Shown: piece by piece, positions 10,237 through 19,728 of the stretch
How positions within the stretch are numbered: position 1 is the stretch's first letter
Layout: every line of letters starts with the position of its first letter
NCBI RefSeq assembly: GCF_000328475.2
Contig: NC_026478.1
Coordinates: 434,001 to 498,000, forward strand
Direction: 5' to 3'
Length of the DNA: 64,000 nt
Source of the DNA: Mycosarcoma maydis
Lineage: Eukaryota > Basidiomycota > Ustilaginomycetes > Ustilaginales
Position numbers and translations under genes: made by a program
Notes under the pieces: model-generated
Told to the model about the DNA's origin: nothing
What the model saw: the letters and a program-made list of their open reading frames with translations, nothing else
The model's database searches: none

Positions 10237-10375
10237 CAGCGCTTCTTGCGTCGGACATGCAATCTGTTGTAGCCTTTCTTCACACTCGTTGATGCAATCC
10301 TACACATTCTCTCGACTCGCTTAGGCTGTGTGAAAGAGTTGAACTGTTGCATGTGCAACATTGGTTGGCTGAGCT

Positions 10376-10892
10376 CTACTTGGTTGGCAAGACAGCGGCG
10401 GCGGTGGCGGACCAGAATTTGACGCCAAACGGCGAGCCGAAAAGCTTGTATCGGTTGAACACTGCAGGAGCGCAACGCTTGCTTGTCAGTGGGCAGAAGG
10501 CACACGGCACATACAGCGGTCGACTTACGGAAGTAGCCGAACTTTCGACCGAAGAACTTGCCGACAAAGGGAAACACGATGATTTGCAGGATCAGCTTCA
10601 ACTGATCGAGCTGGTCTTGCCATTCCTGTTCAAGCGCGCGCTGATACGACGAGCTCGTCGAGCCGTCCGAGTCGGAGACCGCATCAGAGTAGTGTGTACG
10701 TTGGGATTGGTGCGACTGAGGCGCAGCGTGGTACGCGTCCCAGTGACACGCTTGGTCGTATGTGTCGTGGGATATGCACGTCTGTTGCGCACTAAGTTGG
10801 CGCTGGGCTAGCGTCGAGATCAACGACGTCGGCGCAAGTGCGTTGTTACCCCTCCGCGTCCGGCTATCGTCCAAATACCCGCTATCGTTCAT
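10376..10892 (-). CDS. Small spliced membrane protein, possible Mim2-like mitochondrial import factor
   Basis: Two exons, 10529-10892 and 10376-10461, give 149 residues. The 67-nt intron has a GTAAGT donor, a CACTGAC branch-like site and a CTGCAG acceptor. The first 80 residues are polar and variable. Then comes EQEWQDQLDQLKLILQ, a hydrophobic stretch to about residue 115 (IIVFPFVGKFFGRKFGY), and, after the splice, LFNRYKLFG and a short tail. A single membrane helix followed by basic and aromatic residues suggests a mitochondrial outer-membrane protein. The EW...QL...PF.GK..GRK pattern recalls fungal Mim2, but that comparison is from memory. The start at 10892 is preferred; in-frame ATGs also exist at 10946 and 11042. 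Confidence 0.6.
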
Positions 10893-11423
10893 CGTCCCAG
10901 TACTCGCACAACCACCCTCGGTATTGCCATCGACAATCGCCAACATCCGACCCAACTTGGTTCTCTTCACAATTGCCAAATACCCCAAGCAACCACAATG
11001 AGATGGTGGTCTCAATGCGTGCGCGCGCAAACGTGCGCACACTCGTGACTCTTGTCACTCACGACTGTGAAATTCTGTCCCAACTCGTCATCTCAATCCC
11101 AAATCGGGAGATCCTTGTGCCAACTCACAGACTTGCAACACCGTAACCTCGCTTCTCACAACGAAAATTCTCGATTCTCGATCTCGATTCTCCAATCACT
11201 CGTAATTGTGTTGTTATACTCCAAGTCGTGAGTTTCTCATTCGTGATTCATCCTCACACGGACGCCGCGCAAACACTCACGACTCATGTGTGTCTCCTCG
11301 AAGATCAATGTATTCACGATTCACCGCGTGCAGCCGAAACGCAATTGCTACGTTCAGTCGGATGCAGACAACGCACAAGGCCGTGAGTAGCAGGCACATG
11401 AATTGTTGGAATGGATCGTCGAT
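10893..11423. other. Repeat-rich spacer
   Basis: No gene is seen between the small spliced gene and SPT6. Repeat elements are dense: ACTCGTGACT types at 11041-11070 and 11273-11285, and ATTCGTGATT/ATTCACGATT types at 11236-11246 and 11310-11322. A run of ATTCTCGATT variants lies at 11165-11195. Confidence 0.5.
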
Positions 11424-14400
11424 CTAATAACCTCGGTATCCTCCTCCATATCCGCCCGCGCCACCACTGTTTTCGCCGTACGACTGCTGACTGGCGCCAC
11501 CATATTCAGCCTGTGCGAAACGGTCTGGGTGCATACCGTGGGGTACGGGTGGGCGTGCAGGTGGCGGGCCAGGTTCGCCCGCACCCGCGAAAGGTGGAGC
11601 GTACGAAGGTGCACCGCCGCCACTGGCCATGCCCGGTGGCATCATGGGAGGAGCCCCAGGCATTGATGGTGGACGACCAGGAGGTCCGCCAGCTGCAGGT
11701 GCTCCGTATCCTCCCGCAGCGCCGTTGCGACCATACGCTCCGCCGTACGGATTCGGTGTTGCAGAAGCTACGTTGATCATCGGTGTAGTGTAACCGCCTG
11801 CAACACCCTGGCCAGGCGTCGCGCTACCAGCCATACCGTTCCTGACACCGCCATACGGTGTGCGTCCGCCCAGAGGCGTTGCGCCACCCATACCTGGCGC
11901 AGGCGTTCGTCCGCCTCCGTATGGCGTCTTTGCACCACGTGCCATACTCGCTTGTGTGGTGTACTGCGTCTTGAACGCGTTGCAGAGCGCCGCAACATCG
12001 GCAAGCTGGTCGGCAGGCCCCAGCTTGAACGCGTTAGGCAGCACCTTGACAGGCCATGTCTGGATCGCCGCGTCACGATTCGCCTTGAACGACAAGTTAA
12101 AGTAGCCAGGTCGGTCCTTGTTCAAACCAAATGCGTAGACCGATCTCGACGGATTGGCCAGCGACCAGTTGGTCAAGAAACGGTGCAAGTCTTCCTCGTC
12201 GGCGCCCTTGTACTTTTCGTGATTCATCATCATCTCCACCATATGCACCATCGGCTTGACGTGGTTAACGATGAGCTCGTCCAGATCCGAGTACGAGCCC
12301 ATACCTTCGATACGCAACACGCGTCCAAGCGAGTATTCGCTCTCCTTGTCGAGCTCGGTAACGTCGATGTTCTGGTACACATCGTCGTCCACTTTCCAAG
12401 TCACCGCGAGGTGGTCATCGCCCTTGCTGCTAGGTCGCACGACAACCGTGCCTCGAGGCTGGCTACGAAGAAACGTGACAGCTGCCTTGTAGTTAAAGTT
12501 GTGGTAGTTCGGATGGTCAATCACACGGTTCTGTCGACGAGCCTGGATTCGCAACTTAGCCTTGGCTGCTGCATGTTCGTTCCACTGATCTGCCTTTCTC
12601 CTATCGTAAAACTTAATGTCGATCGGCGTCTTGCCCTGGTGCGTGGCACGATGCTGCAACTCCCAAGGGCTAATGCTCAGCTGCACCGTACACATCTTGT
12701 AATCGATCTTGCGTACGAGCGCGTCCAGAGTCTGCTGAGGTCGCACCAGATCACGCAGACGCACCGATCCAGGCGTGTAGTGTTCCACCGCATGTTCGGC
12801 TTCGATGGTACCCTCGATGCCAGAGTCGAGGCGACACTTGATGTGCCCCTCCTGCATACGGTTACCTTCTTGTACCCGCGTCACCTCAACCGATACGACA
12901 AATCCTTCCGCAAGCGTCTTGGAAGTCTCGCCCGTGAACATGGTCAGCATCTCTTCCAGAGACGGCTCGCTCTGCTTTTCGCGCAAGTCGTCGTATGGCT
13001 TGATCAGCTCCGTTCGACAAGAGTGTAGCGTCGCGCGCTTGCGTTCGCCCTTGCGCTCGAACAGCATCGTAGCGTAGTTGTCCAGATCGAGCGTGTTTAG
13101 CTTGTCGGCCGGATCGGCGTCCTCCATGAGCTCCTTGCAAGGTAAACTTGGATGTTCGCCTTCGAGATCCTCCTCGTGCTTGTTGAGAGCATCGGCAGCC
13201 ATCTTGCGTGGGAAATCGTAGTCCTCGGGATGGATGCGTGTGCTGTCGAGCACGTCTGGCACGTCGTCTTCGTCCGCCTCGAGCAGCATATCTTGCTCGA
13301 TACGCAGGAAGGATGCGCAGTTCTGGAATACCTGGAAGGTCAGGATGTTGCGCGAGATGAGCAAGGTTCGGTTGATGAGCGTACCTTCCAGCTTGGTGCT
13401 GATGGCGTTGACAAGTGCATGCGCCTTTCTAGGACCAAGACCGGCCACGAACGGCAGCATCGTCTGCAAGTAGGTGCTAGTCATGGCCTGATTGATCTCG
13501 ACGCCATTCTCGTTGACAACCGCACCGATGCAACGCTCAAAGTGTAGACGCAGGCGATCCTGCGGCAGCAGACGCTGGTTCGGGTCGAGGATGACGGCGG
13601 TCAAATCGCTGCCAAGCGCTGCAAATTCGTTAACAGGTGACTGTGCATATCGTGCGAGCGCAAGACAGTAGCGGCCGAGTTCACTAAGTTCGGGGAACTC
13701 CTCAGCAGCACGGCTGCTGTGCTGATAGATACGCGCTACGTCGTCATGGCAGGTGACAACGTCGATCACCGCCTGGTCACGTTCGAGGTCGGAATGCAGG
13801 CGGTCCGCGTCGCATATTTCCTGGTGAGCCGTGTCGGCAAGCTCCTGTACATGCCTTTTGAGTTCGGCGGTGCGCACACTCCAGCCACTGACGACAACAA
13901 TGTCGGGCCTCCGTTGCTTGAGCAGCTTGACAAAGTCAGCGCGGTGATCCACAAACTCGGCCTTGCCTCGCGTACGTTCCAGCTCGAGCTCTCGCTCCTG
14001 CATCTGGCGCGCGCTGAGAGGGCGAAGGTCATCGAACGTGGCATGCTCACGGAAGCGGCCACGCTCGTCCAGATAGACGGCCTGAACGACGTCCTTTCGT
14101 GGATCGCCACCGCCATGTGAGACGGCCAGCACACGTGGGATGCGGTCTTCTTCTTCGATTTTGGGGTCGCGGTTGCGTGCCATCATGCTCTTGGACATGA
14201 ACGGCCCCTCTTGAACACGCTTGGTCATGAGAACATCGACGTGTCGCAGCAAAGTCTCTCGCGATTCTTCACGAAGAAACTCCTTGAGCCAGATTCGTCC
14301 GTTGGGAACGAGGTGGGTCTTGAGCGCCTCTCGGATCACATCGCGCCTTTGCTCGTTCCACGCGTTGCTGAGCTCACCGACGCCTTCGCTGGCGTAGTTG

Positions 14401-16595
14401 TTGTAGAGTCGAGCCTCGAAACGAGTCAAAACCACGTCTTTGAGATCAATGTCGAGCTTGATCAGAAGCTCGTCCTCGGCTTGAAGCATCTGCAAGTATT
14501 GAGAAGGGTTTTGAGGTACAAGCCGAGCCGGCTTGTTGGCGATGAACTTGAAGTTAGCGTAGGGATGCTGGTCGTCGATAACCGTCATGCCACGTTCGGT
14601 GGGCTCAATGTTGATCTCGGCAGCATCCTTGAAGAGTTGACGCATCTCTCGCTTCAGGATGGGATCCTTGCCAATCTCCTGGCTGAGCATCATCTTTGCC
14701 TTGGCGAGCGCAATCTCTGGCGAATGTGCTCCCCATGCAGAGCCTGTGAACTGCTCGGCAAACTTGAACGGCGACTCCTCGGGGTCGCGGGGCGAGTATT
14801 GGCGAGTATGACTCGTGACGTTTGAGGCGAGCTCGTCGGAGGTGATGCCAAACTTCTTTGCGAGCTCTGCAAGGACGGTCTTCTTGTTGCGCTCGTACTG
14901 ACCGACGAGACTTGGCTTCTTAAAGGCAGGCGTGGCGCTGACCAGGGGGTCGCTGGTCAGAGTGAGACCTTGCAGATCCGAAGCGGCTTGATCTGTGCCG
15001 TTGCTTGTAAGAGCCTGGGCATCGCGCATCTGCTGGCCGTAACGGAGGGTGAGATACTCGGTGATATCGGAGATCTCCTCGAGACTGGCGGCCTGTGCAA
15101 GCATGTCCTCGAAGATGGCCCTCTGACGTTGCGAGGATTCGACACGAGCCGCTCGGGATTCATCTGCTGGCATGGCGTCCAAACCACCGTCAAGCTCGTC
15201 GTCTTGAATGGGCTCGGTTTTAACGTCGACGTGAATCTTGTTGAAGGTGGCGCGCAGCTGGTCTTTGCGGACGAGCAAGGTTTTGAACTTGAGACCGAGG
15301 CCACTGAGCGTGTAGAGCTCTCGGCGGGTGAGGAGGTCAATGCTGCGGTACTGTCGTTCGACTTCGTCAAAGGTGAGGTGTTCGAGCTCATCGAATCGGT
15401 GCTGAAAGAGAAACGGAACTTCGAGCAGGTCGTTTAGCATGTAAGAGAGCATGAGCTGAACGGCGTTGATGAATTCCGAGCGTTGACGATGGAAGAGGCC
15501 GGCTTCGTCGAGGAATTCGGCGGCAGTCCTTTGTGAGATACGAGTCGAGGCCCATTTGGCTGCTTCGAAGAGCTCTGTGTCGGTGAGCTTTCGTTCGAGC
15601 AGCTTGAGACCCTCTTCGCCTGGGCAAGCGAGTTGGAGACGTTCGGGGATATCAATGCGCTTGATGCGCTCATCGTCTTCGGTCAACATGCGTTCTGCGA
15701 TCTGGGCTGGCTCAAAAATGTCCTTGTACTCCATTTTGTTCTTTTTTTCCTCGTCAAAAGCGTCTTCTTCCTCGTCTTCGAGCGCCCAGAAGTAATCTTC
15801 GCCATTACCAAAGATCTCGTGGATTTCGTCCCAGGCTTCATGATCGATGCCGGCCTTGGCAGGGTCAGCTGCAGACCCGGACAGGCGGGCCTTGCGCTTC
15901 TCCTCGCGCCTCTGCTGGCGTCTCGCTTCGCGTTCCTCCTCGTCGAGGCCCTGCATCTCTTCGTCATCCTCATCCTCTTCGATGAAATCGTCGAGACCGT
16001 CATCTTCATATGCTCCAACGACTTCGCGTTGCTTGCGGGCTACGCCGGCTCGAAGTGCTTGACCGACCGATGGCAGGTCTTCGTCATCATCGTCGTAGTT
16101 GACGCCGCGGCGACCTGAGCGAATGTCGTCCTCGTCTTCGTCGTCATCCTCAAAGATCTGGTCAAGCGTCCTTTGCCTAGCAGCGGCTTCGTCATCTGCG
16201 GGTGGAGAAGCGGAACCTCGTCGGAAACGCTTGAGACGGCCAGCCTCCTTGCGACGAGGTTGACCGGTGTTTTCGGCGAGCAGCTCGAGATCGTCCTCGT
16301 CGACCTCAAAGTCTTGTTCGTTCTGCTTTCTCTTTTTCTTTCTGCGCCTTCTACGATCTCTGCGTGCTTCGCTGTCTTCTTCCTCTTCCTCGTCGTCCTC
16401 GGCGATAAAGCCTTCTGCAACGCGTCGAGCTTCTTCCGGATCGTCGTCCTCTTCTTCGTCGCTACTATCCTCACCTCCGGAGCCAACAAGGTTGCCATGT
16501 GACTTGATGAGATCGACACCTTCGCCCTCGTCGGACGCCCCTCCCTCTTCATCATCTTGAAAGTAGGGGGCGGGGACCCTCTCCTCGTCGGCCAT
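11424..16595 (-). CDS. SPT6: Transcription elongation factor Spt6
   Basis: 1723 residues from ATG 16595, a normal length for Spt6. The first 250 residues are strongly acidic (EDDEDEDD, EEDEDDEEMQG), as in all Spt6 histone-binding N-termini. The core holds the helix-turn-helix, YqgF-like, HhH and S1 regions: DAVVLSGW-type and GLGPRKAHAL blocks around the middle. The tandem SH2 region begins near residue 1350 (HPNYHNFNYKAAVTFLRS, GTVVVRPSS) and binds the RNA polymerase II linker. The last 170 residues are Gly/Pro/Tyr-rich, with TPYGG and TPLGG repeats that resemble the CTR of Spt5. Spt6 is a nuclear histone chaperone moving with polymerase. No intron is needed. Confidence 0.95.
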   Translation of the reverse strand: MADEERVPAPYFQDDEEGGASDEGEGVDLIKSHGNLVGSGGEDSSDEEEDDDPEEARRVAEGFIAEDDEEEEEDSEARRDRRRRRKKKRKQNEQDFEVDEDDLELLAENTGQPRRKEAGRLKRFRRGSASPPADDEAAARQRTLDQIFEDDDEDEDDIRSGRRGVNYDDDDEDLPSVGQALRAGVARKQREVVGAYEDDGLDDFIEEDEDDEEMQGLDEEEREARRQQRREEKRKARLSGSAADPAKAGIDHEAWDEIHEIFGNGEDYFWALEDEEEDAFDEEKKNKMEYKDIFEPAQIAERMLTEDDERIKRIDIPERLQLACPGEEGLKLLERKLTDTELFEAAKWASTRISQRTAAEFLDEAGLFHRQRSEFINAVQLMLSYMLNDLLEVPFLFQHRFDELEHLTFDEVERQYRSIDLLTRRELYTLSGLGLKFKTLLVRKDQLRATFNKIHVDVKTEPIQDDELDGGLDAMPADESRAARVESSQRQRAIFEDMLAQAASLEEISDITEYLTLRYGQQMRDAQALTSNGTDQAASDLQGLTLTSDPLVSATPAFKKPSLVGQYERNKKTVLAELAKKFGITSDELASNVTSHTRQYSPRDPEESPFKFAEQFTGSAWGAHSPEIALAKAKMMLSQEIGKDPILKREMRQLFKDAAEINIEPTERGMTVIDDQHPYANFKFIANKPARLVPQNPSQYLQMLQAEDELLIKLDIDLKDVVLTRFEARLYNNYASEGVGELSNAWNEQRRDVIREALKTHLVPNGRIWLKEFLREESRETLLRHVDVLMTKRVQEGPFMSKSMMARNRDPKIEEEDRIPRVLAVSHGGGDPRKDVVQAVYLDERGRFREHATFDDLRPLSARQMQERELELERTRGKAEFVDHRADFVKLLKQRRPDIVVVSGWSVRTAELKRHVQELADTAHQEICDADRLHSDLERDQAVIDVVTCHDDVARIYQHSSRAAEEFPELSELGRYCLALARYAQSPVNEFAALGSDLTAVILDPNQRLLPQDRLRLHFERCIGAVVNENGVEINQAMTSTYLQTMLPFVAGLGPRKAHALVNAISTKLEGTLINRTLLISRNILTFQVFQNCASFLRIEQDMLLEADEDDVPDVLDSTRIHPEDYDFPRKMAADALNKHEEDLEGEHPSLPCKELMEDADPADKLNTLDLDNYATMLFERKGERKRATLHSCRTELIKPYDDLREKQSEPSLEEMLTMFTGETSKTLAEGFVVSVEVTRVQEGNRMQEGHIKCRLDSGIEGTIEAEHAVEHYTPGSVRLRDLVRPQQTLDALVRKIDYKMCTVQLSISPWELQHRATHQGKTPIDIKFYDRRKADQWNEHAAAKAKLRIQARRQNRVIDHPNYHNFNYKAAVTFLRSQPRGTVVVRPSSKGDDHLAVTWKVDDDVYQNIDVTELDKESEYSLGRVLRIEGMGSYSDLDELIVNHVKPMVHMVEMMMNHEKYKGADEEDLHRFLTNWSLANPSRSVYAFGLNKDRPGYFNLSFKANRDAAIQTWPVKVLPNAFKLGPADQLADVAALCNAFKTQYTTQASMARGAKTPYGGGRTPAPGMGGATPLGGRTPYGGVRNGMAGSATPGQGVAGGYTTPMINVASATPNPYGGAYGRNGAAGGYGAPAAGGPPGRPPSMPGAPPMMPPGMASGGGAPSYAPPFAGAGEPGPPPARPPVPHGMHPDRFAQAEYGGASQQSYGENSGGAGGYGGGYRGY

Positions 16596-17859
16596 GGCGC
16601 GGGGATATGAGGTGAAGTCAGGATCGAAGTTGGACGATTGGCTGGGGTGAGCTTGAAATTAAGCGGCACCGGCTGCGGTTGAAGCTTTTAGAAGCAGGAG
16701 CCTCGTTGCTCGCCGTTGTGCGATGCAGCGATGACACGCTTTTGACTGTAGCAAGTCTTTTTTCTTCTGCGTTCTAGCGCCGGATGACAGACTAAAGAAA
16801 AAGCGAAGGCATCAAAAGGGCGTCTCCAGACTGACAGTAGCTAAGCACGTTGTTGAATGGAAGGGGAAAGGCGGGATAGATGACGGGGGGATTCAGAGGT
16901 AAGAAGAATGAAGGAAGATGTGAAAGAGAGGAAGATGGAGATGGATATATTCACGTATTCGTGATTCACGATTGGCAGCTGCGCTTGGTCAACACAAAGT
17001 CGATCAGATCAGCCAACCGAAGCTCTTCTAACATCTTGAGCAGATTATTGACGATTCGTGATTTACTCACTCACTTGCCCCCGAGTCCGCACTCACGACT
17101 CCACGACTCAAGACTGGCTCGACGCGCAGAAAGCAAATCGCAGTCACGAGTCTGGTAGAGAGCTGAGCTCTCCCTGACTTTGCTGGGCGCTCTATTATAT
17201 TTAATATTATTTATGATTATTGTTAATAGACGGGGCTTACAAATTGCAACACAGTCGTGAGTAGTCGTGCGTATTGTCATTAACAATCGTGAATCGTGAA
17301 TGGCTTCAAATACAGACTAGAAGAATTCAACAGAGTGAATCCAATCAATTCACGATTGAACCGGCAACAAACGCGCTCAATCGAAAATAAAAGACTTGCA
17401 ATACAAGCCAATCAGGAAGAAACGAGAGGATTTTTTCAGCTCGCGCCAGGTGCTAGGTGCTAGGTGCTGCTTGCTGCTTGCTGCTTTCTTCTTTCTGGTT
17501 TCTGCTTGGCCAAAGGCAAAAGAGGGTCGAGAACAAACTTGTCCGCACAGTGCAGCTTTCTTCGTGGGCGTCGGATGGCTTATCCTTGAAACAAGGGCAA
17601 GTACGTTCGGTTCGACATCACCATCTCACCCTCTCACCACTTTCGTCGACATCTGCACGTCAGCAACGCTCTCGATCTCGACTTGGCTCGCGCGGCTGAT
17701 CCTCTTCGATCTGTACACTCGCTTTGGACGACAGCAACCGGTATCAAGTACGACGAGTATTATACTTGACGTTGGCACACTGACTCGTCGAATTCTTGAG
17801 TTGATTCCCTCTCTAGTCCATTCGTATACGCCGTTGCAGCACCTCCTGCGTTGCCCACC
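16596..17859. other. Repeat-rich spacer and promoters of SPT6 and eIF3f
   Basis: No gene is seen. The repeat element occurs at least seven times (16951-16972, 17052-17064, 17094-17106, 17141-17150, 17250-17268, 17286-17302, 17349-17360). Short 7-base tandem repeats GGTGCTA and CTTGCTG run from about 17450 to 17485. An AT-rich patch lies near 17192-17230. The last 250 bases are CT-rich, leading to the ATG at 17860. Confidence 0.5.
16951..17360. repeat. Cluster of dispersed TCGTGA/TCACGA elements
   Basis: At least seven copies in 410 bases, including ATTCGTGATTCACGATT at 16956-16972 (inverted repeat) and AATCGTGAATCGTGAAT at 17286-17302 (direct repeat). Confidence 0.85.
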
Positions 17860-18765
17860 ATGTCGCTCGCCGGATCATCATCTTCGGCTCTTCACCTCGA
17901 CTTCCCAGCCTCGACGGGATCGGGTGTGATGCACTCTCGCTCTGTCACTGGCGTCCACGTTCACCCTGTCGCCCTCTTCTCCATTCTCGACCACTACCTC
18001 CGTCGCAACGATGGTCAGCACCGCGTCATTGGCACTTTGCTCGGCACACGCACCGAATCCGAAATCGAGATTAAGAACTGCTTCGCCGTGCCTCACTTGG
18101 AAGACGCGGAAGAGGGTCAGGTGCAGGTTGACATGGAGTATCACCGCAGCATGTACGAGCTCTGCCAGAAGGTACGACCGGATGAGGTCATCGTCGGTTG
18201 GTATGCTACTTCGCCAGAACTAAATACCTACAGCGCTCTCATCCAAGACTTTTACTCGCGAGAGACGGCGCCTCACCAAGCTGTGCACCTTACCATGGAC
18301 ACTACCATTGACGGTTCCAAGCCTTCCGGTCTCGGTATCAAGTCGTACATCTCGTCACCGTTGGGTGCAACCCCCAAGGCTGAGAACTGCGTCTTCCTTC
18401 CTCTTCCGACCAATCTGCTTCACTCGACACCAGAACACTCTTCGCTTTCGCTGCTTGCCTCGCAAAACATCTCGTCGCCCTTGACTGACCTCGATGCGCT
18501 CGCCGTCAGCCTTAAGCAGGTGCAGTCACAGCTTGACCGTGTTCTCACCTACGTACGTGCCGTTATCTCGGGAGAAAAGGAGGGTGACAAGGCCGTTGGT
18601 CGCTTCCTCAACGACACAATCAGCGTCGTACCTGCAGGTTTGGACGACAACAAGCTCGAGACGCTCTTCAACGCCCACCTCCAGGATGTGCTCATGGTTT
18701 CCTACCTCGCCAACGTCGTACGAGCCCAGGCCGAGGTTTCGTCGCGTCTCACCCTCCTCACCTAA
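17860..18765 (+). CDS. Translation initiation factor eIF3 subunit f
   Basis: 301 residues from ATG 17860 (CCCACCATGTCG, a strong start context; the frame extends three codons upstream without an ATG). An MPN domain covers about 30-165, with VHVHPVALFSILDHYLRR, RVIGTLLGTR and VIVGWYATS. The JAMM zinc residues are not apparent, as expected for the non-catalytic eIF3f. The C-terminal half (DLDALAVSLKQVQSQLDRVLTYV...LMVSYLANVVRAQAEVSSRL) is the helical tail typical of eIF3f. It acts in the cytosolic eIF3 complex that recruits the 40S subunit. The only likely alternative, another MPN protein such as Rpn8, fits the C-terminus less well. Confidence 0.92.
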   Translation: MSLAGSSSSALHLDFPASTGSGVMHSRSVTGVHVHPVALFSILDHYLRRNDGQHRVIGTLLGTRTESEIEIKNCFAVPHLEDAEEGQVQVDMEYHRSMYELCQKVRPDEVIVGWYATSPELNTYSALIQDFYSRETAPHQAVHLTMDTTIDGSKPSGLGIKSYISSPLGATPKAENCVFLPLPTNLLHSTPEHSSLSLLASQNISSPLTDLDALAVSLKQVQSQLDRVLTYVRAVISGEKEGDKAVGRFLNDTISVVPAGLDDNKLETLFNAHLQDVLMVSYLANVVRAQAEVSSRLTLLT

Positions 18766-19728
18766 ACAAAACGTCGGCGTTGCCACTGCAAGATGCATCC
18801 TCTCCCCCTTCAAAAACAAAAGGTCGACTGATCCATTTAGCATATTATTGTTGATCTTCACTTGTACATGTAGCCAGGCTGCGATATCCAAACTATTTTG
18901 TTCGCATCACCACTTTGGGTTAAGAGCGGACCACACTGATAGCAAGAAGCGTCCCTCTTCCAGAGAATGAGCTTAACAGAGAATGAGCTGAGTTCTACTC
19001 TGGCGAGATTCGTGATTGTCAAAATCGAGGCTGCACTCGGCCTGAGCACTGAGAACATGCCAACAAGCCGAATCTGCTTGCTAAGTGTGCTGCTTTGCAA
19101 GAAGATCAAGTTCAACACAGCTCAGTCGTCAGTGTGGTGTGACTTGAGAGCAAATCGTGAATCACAAATGGAACATTCACATTCGTGATATTCGTGATTG
19201 TGATTTCAATCGGGTCTCAGACAAACCGGAAATTCCTGCATCGGTGATTGTTTGTTTGCCCAGCGCTTCCGGGTTTCACACAGCCAAAAATCACGAATAC
19301 GCGCATTCTGCGGCTTCTGAGTCGTGAGTGGTGAGTGAGGGCGTGGACGTGGACGTGCACCGTGCTCAAGCCGAAGAATCGTGAATCGTGAGTTGATTCG
19401 TGATGAATATGACGCCAGGTTCGAATCAAGAATCGTGAATCTTTCGACCATAGAGTAGGCTGTGCGTGCAACTGACGAATCGGTGCAACTCGTCCCCACA
19501 TTCGTGATTCACGAATCACAATTCAACTGAGCTGGTCCAAAACGTGGTAGCTTGCTTTCACAACAACGTTGGCCCGTCCAAGCTCCTACCTTTTATCTAC
19601 CACCATCTCCTCGCCTCGGCTCGACTCGACTCCGCTGTCGATTGTCTGCATTCAACGCTCACCAGTAGAAAGATAGCAGGTCCCCTTCGGTCTCCTTGTC
19701 TTTTCCTTCCAAAATCCACTGGCCCATC
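18766..19728. other. Repeat-rich spacer between eIF3f and SAC1
   Basis: No gene is seen. It has one of the densest concentrations of the repeat element in the window: about 19006, 19155, 19176-19202, 19289, 19322, 19376-19410, 19430-19442 and 19502-19518. The last is a perfect inverted repeat, ATTCGTGATTCACGAAT. The final 150 bases are CT-rich leader sequence for SAC1. Confidence 0.5.
19006..19520. repeat. Dense cluster of dispersed TCGTGA/TCACGA elements
   Basis: About ten copies in both orientations. The copy at 19502-19518, ATTCGTGATTCACGAAT, is a perfect 8-bp inverted repeat around one central base; another follows as ATCACAATT. Confidence 0.88.

Noticed and set aside
11952..13028. 358-codon plus-strand frame over SPT6
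   Set aside because: Antisense shadow of the SH2/S1 region; no motif.
19415..19440. tRNA T-loop-like GGTTCGAATC
   Set aside because: The flanks do not form a 5-bp T stem and no acceptor or anticodon arm was found around it.
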